Source: Ophiocordyceps camponoti-saundersi (nom. inval.)
Lineage: Eukaryota > Ascomycota > Sordariomycetes > Hypocreales > Ophiocordycipitaceae
Assembly: GCA_003339415.1 (NCBI GenBank)
Contig: PDHQ01000677.1
Span: forward strand, 1 to 11,665
Length of the DNA: 11,665 nucleotides
Direction of reading: 5' to 3'
The notes under the pieces were generated by a model that was not told the DNA's origin, searched no databases, and saw only the letters and a list, made by a program, of their open reading frames with translations. The position numbers and the translations under genes are program-made. This document shows positions 8,821 to 11,665 of the stretch, piece by piece (the first letter of the stretch is position 1; every line of letters begins with the position of its first letter).

Positions 8821-11091
8821 CTAAAAGAACTTAAAGGACTATTTAATTATAACTTATATAAACTCCTAATAACTTACTATCCTAGTTTAGCGTTATTTTT
8901 CTTTAAGGTGTGTTTTTTACCGCCGCTAAAGGAGGCTATAAGCTATTATAAATAAGGTTATTACTAGCCTTAAGTCTAAAATTTAACTAGAACGTAATTA
9001 ATTAATAAAGATAGTTAAAGGTTTACTTTTAAAGCTAAGTAACTTACGGCTCCTATTATTATTTAGCTCTTCTTTTATATAATTAATAAAAGTATAATAT
9101 ATAGTATATTATATATATATAAAATAAACGCTCGCTTTCCTTTATATCTTAAACTTATATAATTATTAAGCTAGCCGCTTTCTCTAGATATTAGGGATTT
9201 ATTTATATTTATAAAGGAATCCTTACTTAAAGTAACGTAGCTTTTTTAAAGCGGCCTATACTAGCTATTTTAAGGTATATTAATAGTAAAGTCCTTAAGT
9301 ATAATTAACTTATACTAGCTATTAGATTATAATATAAGAAACTAAATATTTAGCTATAAAACCTAATAGTAGCGGCTATATATATAAGATTAGCTAGTTT
9401 ATAATATTACTATATTATAAAAACTAAATTATCTTTATTTACTTTAAGCTTATTAGTTTCTTATTTACTTATAAGTTTTTACTTAATAAATAACTATATT
9501 AATATAAGAGGTAATAATATTTACTAGCTTTAGCTTATATATCTAAAATATTAACTCCCTTATTAAAGCTTTAATACCTTACTTTAAATTCCTTAAATAT
9601 TTACTTATCTAAGATATTCCTTTTTAGCTCCTATTTAATAATATTATTAAACTATTTAAAGAAGAAAATATACTTTTCTTACTAAGCTAGTAAGGATTTT
9701 ACTTAATAGATATTAATATCGTTATTTACGCTATTTTACTAACTAAGGTTTTTTAAGCTACTTTCCTTAAATATACTAGCTCTCTCTTTTAAAATTATAA
9801 ATATATAACTATTAACTTTCGGCATTTTTATAATTTCTTATTAAGTAGTATACGCCCTATACGAGGCGGCTTATATAAATTATAGCTAGAATATTATTAT
9901 ATTATTATTTTAGATATATTTAAGTACCGCGTTAGAAAGGGGCTACTTCTTATAGCTTAATAGTTTAATTACCTTATTATTTATAATTAAAATAATATTA
10001 CTATTATTTTTTTATATCTAAGCATAGCGTAATTAAAGTTTTAGGGGCTAGTAGTAATTTATAACTAAGTTACGCTACTTAAAAGCTAGGGCTATAGCTT
10101 TATAATACTTACGCGCTAATATATACTTATTATTATTATAATTTATTTAATTTTCTATATAATTTCTTTTTTATATAATATAATAATTACTATACTTACT
10201 ATTAGTAATTTAAAATATCTATAATTATCTTTACTTATTCTCGCTAGTATTATAAAAATAAGATATTATAAGAGCTTTATTAGTATTTTAAGATTTTATA
10301 ATATTAGCTTTATTTAGTTAAAGTAAGATAAAAGGAATAGAAGCTTACCTTTAATTATTTATCGATAAAATATACTAATTACTATTTTCGCTTAACTTTC
10401 TATAATTATAATTAAAATTACTAGATTTTATTTTAATTATTTAAGTAAACGCTAATTTATTAATCTTTTTATAGCTTAAGGCGTTATTATAATATAAGGT
10501 AATAGCGCTTAGTTAGCTATATTAGATATTAAAACTATAAATAAATTTATATTTATTTAAGGAAGCTATACTTAAGCTAAGCTTTAGTGCGGGAAAAATA
10601 AAGTTAGCGTTAAATATTAAATAAGTTTAATAAAAGGTATTTATATCTTAACTTTATTAAATATCTTAATTTTCGGATATAGGTAATTTTATTTAAACTA
10701 TAATTATTATAGCTAGTAATATATTAATAAGAATACTAAAAGATAAAGCTAGTAGTAATAATATTCTTATAGTAGCTAACTATTTTATTTAATCGATAAT
10801 AGATATACTACGAAGGCGGGCGTTTTTAGCTATTTTAGTAAATATAGATTTTTAAAAATTAATAGTTTTTAGAGAAACTATTAGCTTATTTATTCGCTAA
10901 AATACTATTTTAAGATTACTAACTTTTACGCTATTTACTAGAAATAAACGCTATAATTATAATAATTAATAAAAGCGAATTATCTAAATAAAACTTACTA
11001 ATCTTAATATTATATTAGTTATTATTATTATTAATTATATTAAATTCTTTATTAGAAAAAATTAATATTATTTCGTTTATTATTTATACTT
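8821..11091 (+). pseudogene. Unassigned long degraded reading frame
   Basis: In the frame starting at 8821 the translation looks protein-like over roughly 750 codons and runs to the edge of the right repeat cluster. From 9661 to 10740 there are 29 TAA/TAG and no TGA in 360 codons, a density like that of the Gag-like gene here. Rough counts in the two minus frames I compared (about 9260-10500) and another plus frame (about 9220-10180) gave about 11-12%. Landmarks: L-P-P-L-K-E-A near 8917; I-R-P-I-R-G-G at 9850-9870; D-K-R-N-R near 10327; G-N-S-A near 10498-10509; C-G-K-N-K-V-S-V-K-Y near 10588-10617; T-T-K-A-G-V-F near 10810. I recognise no family. It is not visibly a reverse transcriptase, a DDE transposase or a Helitron Rep. 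Its place beside the right cluster makes it a candidate for that element's own protein. It could also be several fused fragments or noise, since RIP biases all frames. Confidence 0.3.
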
Positions 11092-11282
11092 AGGGTTTAA
11101 AATTAGTTAGTCTTTAGTTAGTTAGGACTAACTAAAAAAAGTCCGGACTAAAAGTACGTACCTTTTAGTCAGTCTTTAGTTAGTCAGCTTAAGGACTTTA
11201 GTTAGTCTTTAAATATAAGGACTAACTAACTAAAAACTAAAAACTAAAAGGACTAAGCTTTTAGTTAGCTTACGTAAGCTAA
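11092..11282. repeat. Right terminal-type repeat cluster
   Basis: About 191 bp of the same short-repeat family as 278-472, in inverted orientation. It starts AGGGTTTAAAATTAG at 11092, the complement of the inner end of the left cluster (458-472, 15 bp exact; 20 bp with one TG/TA mismatch). Copies of CTTTAGTTAGTC, GTCCGGAC (11141-11148), an interrupted inverted pair CTAAAAG/CTTTTAG around TACGTAC (11148-11168), and a terminal 18-bp palindrome follow. Only two CpA/TpG remain (11170 and 11185), so this copy looks more RIPed than the left one. It abuts the unassigned frame. The outer edge is set at the end of the palindrome, which is a judgement. Confidence 0.65.
11265..11282. repeat. 18-bp perfect palindrome at outer edge
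   Basis: TTAGCTTAC followed by its exact complement, with no spacer. It closes the right cluster and is followed at once by AT desert. No equivalent was seen at the outer edge of the left cluster (CACGCTAGTG near 278 is only partly symmetric). Confidence 0.7.
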
Positions 11283-11665
11283 TTTAATCTAAAAAAAATA
11301 CTAATAAATAGCGCGATAAAAATAATATATAGAAATTAAGTTATTTTTTTAATTAGACTATTATTAAGCGAGGAAAAAATTCTTTAATCTTATATATTAA
11401 AAAGAGAAATAAAATCTAATAATAATAATAGTAATAACTAATAACTTAATAGATAATAGTAAAATAAATAATAAAGTTATAAAATAGCTTTATAAAAGCT
11501 TAAATATAAGTTAAATATACTTACTTATTAAAAATCTTTAGCTTTATAAAATTATTAATATATAAAGAGTTAATATTAATAAAAAATTATATTATTAGCT
11601 AGAAAAACTTATATAATAATAAGTAAAAAAAACTAGCTATAATAGAAGACTTATAAGCTTTAATC
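11283..11665. other. RIP-saturated AT desert, no gene
   Basis: No CpA or TpG occurs in these 383 bases. The plus strand from about 11400 is purine-rich, and one frame reads as a Gln/Lys/Asn-rich, helix-like stretch, which may be the start of another ruined element running out of the window. No motif supports a name. I saw no similarity to the outer left flank (1-277) in either orientation. Confidence 0.5.

Larger units (their letters stand above)
278..11282. mobile_element. Possible composite element bounded by inverted clusters
   Basis: Two clusters of the same short-repeat family, 278-472 and 11092-11282, lie in inverted orientation around 10.6 kb. Both cut into degraded reading frames: Copia reverse transcriptase on the left and the unassigned frame on the right. 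No trace of the rest of Copia is seen beyond the left cluster, which argues against a simple MITE insertion into Copia and for a structural boundary. The interior holds Copia, a Gag-like gene, LINE ORF1 and the unassigned frame. The alternative is two independent MITE-like insertions in opposite orientation. I could not identify a target-site duplication, and no transposase was recognised. Confidence 0.3.

Noticed and set aside
8101..8960. Hydrophobic plus-strand frame (codons from 8103) as part of LINE ORF2
   Set aside because: It has no endonuclease or RT motifs. The low stop count is local, and RIP bias can create such stretches.
9200..9825. Minus-strand reading frame with a surviving ATG at 9825-9823
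   Set aside because: Stop density over the surrounding minus frame is about 11%, higher than in the plus-strand frame over the same DNA, and no motif is recognisable.
1..11665. Mitochondrial or bacterial-endosymbiont origin, suggested by the extreme AT content
   Set aside because: No tRNAs, rRNAs or respiratory genes are present. The skew is CpA/TpG-specific with CpG retained, and the proteins are fungal-type Copia and LINE relics.

Overview
The window looks like a repeat-packed, gene-free, AT-rich block from a filamentous ascomycete (Pezizomycotina) genome. The main reason is its base pattern. CpA and TpG dinucleotides are almost absent while TpA is in large excess, as left by repeat-induced point mutation (RIP, C-to-T in CpA on either strand). 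Bases 1-277 and 11187-11665 contain no CpA or TpG at all. Every recognisable protein is a transposable-element protein broken by TAA/TAG stops in place of Trp/Gln codons. Cys and His are replaced by Tyr and catalytic Asp by Asn. I saw no host gene, tRNA, rRNA or CRISPR array.

Layout: (1) 1-277, mutated AT desert. (2) 278-472, a cluster of short direct and inverted copies of a GACTAACTAAAG-type motif. (3) 473-about 4770, minus strand: a Ty1/Copia retrotransposon whose gag-protease-integrase-reverse transcriptase frame is continuous from about 4321 to 473 and stops at the left cluster, with RNase H and the 3' LTR missing. (4) 4864-6297, minus strand: a second, different Gag-like protein with one zinc knuckle, apparently interrupted by the Copia insertion. 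(5) About 6361-7990, plus strand: ORF1 of a Tad-like LINE, with a probable coiled-coil head in another frame and zinc knuckles. No ORF2 was found. (6) 7991-8820, nothing recognised. (7) About 8821-11091, plus strand: a long degraded reading frame I could not assign, running up to the right cluster. (8) 11092-11282, a second cluster matching the left one in inverted orientation. (9) 11283-11665, mutated AT desert.

The two clusters are of similar length (195 and 191 bp), inverted, and share a 20-bp inner end with one RIP-type mismatch. They could be the terminal inverted repeats of one composite element of about 11 kb, or two independent short inverted insertions (MITE-like). The Copia, Gag-like and LINE pieces would then be nested or captured passengers, and the unassigned 8.8-11.1 kb frame would be the natural candidate for the element's own gene. 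That link is inference. All coding content appears dead. Its value is as a record of nesting, truncation and RIP.
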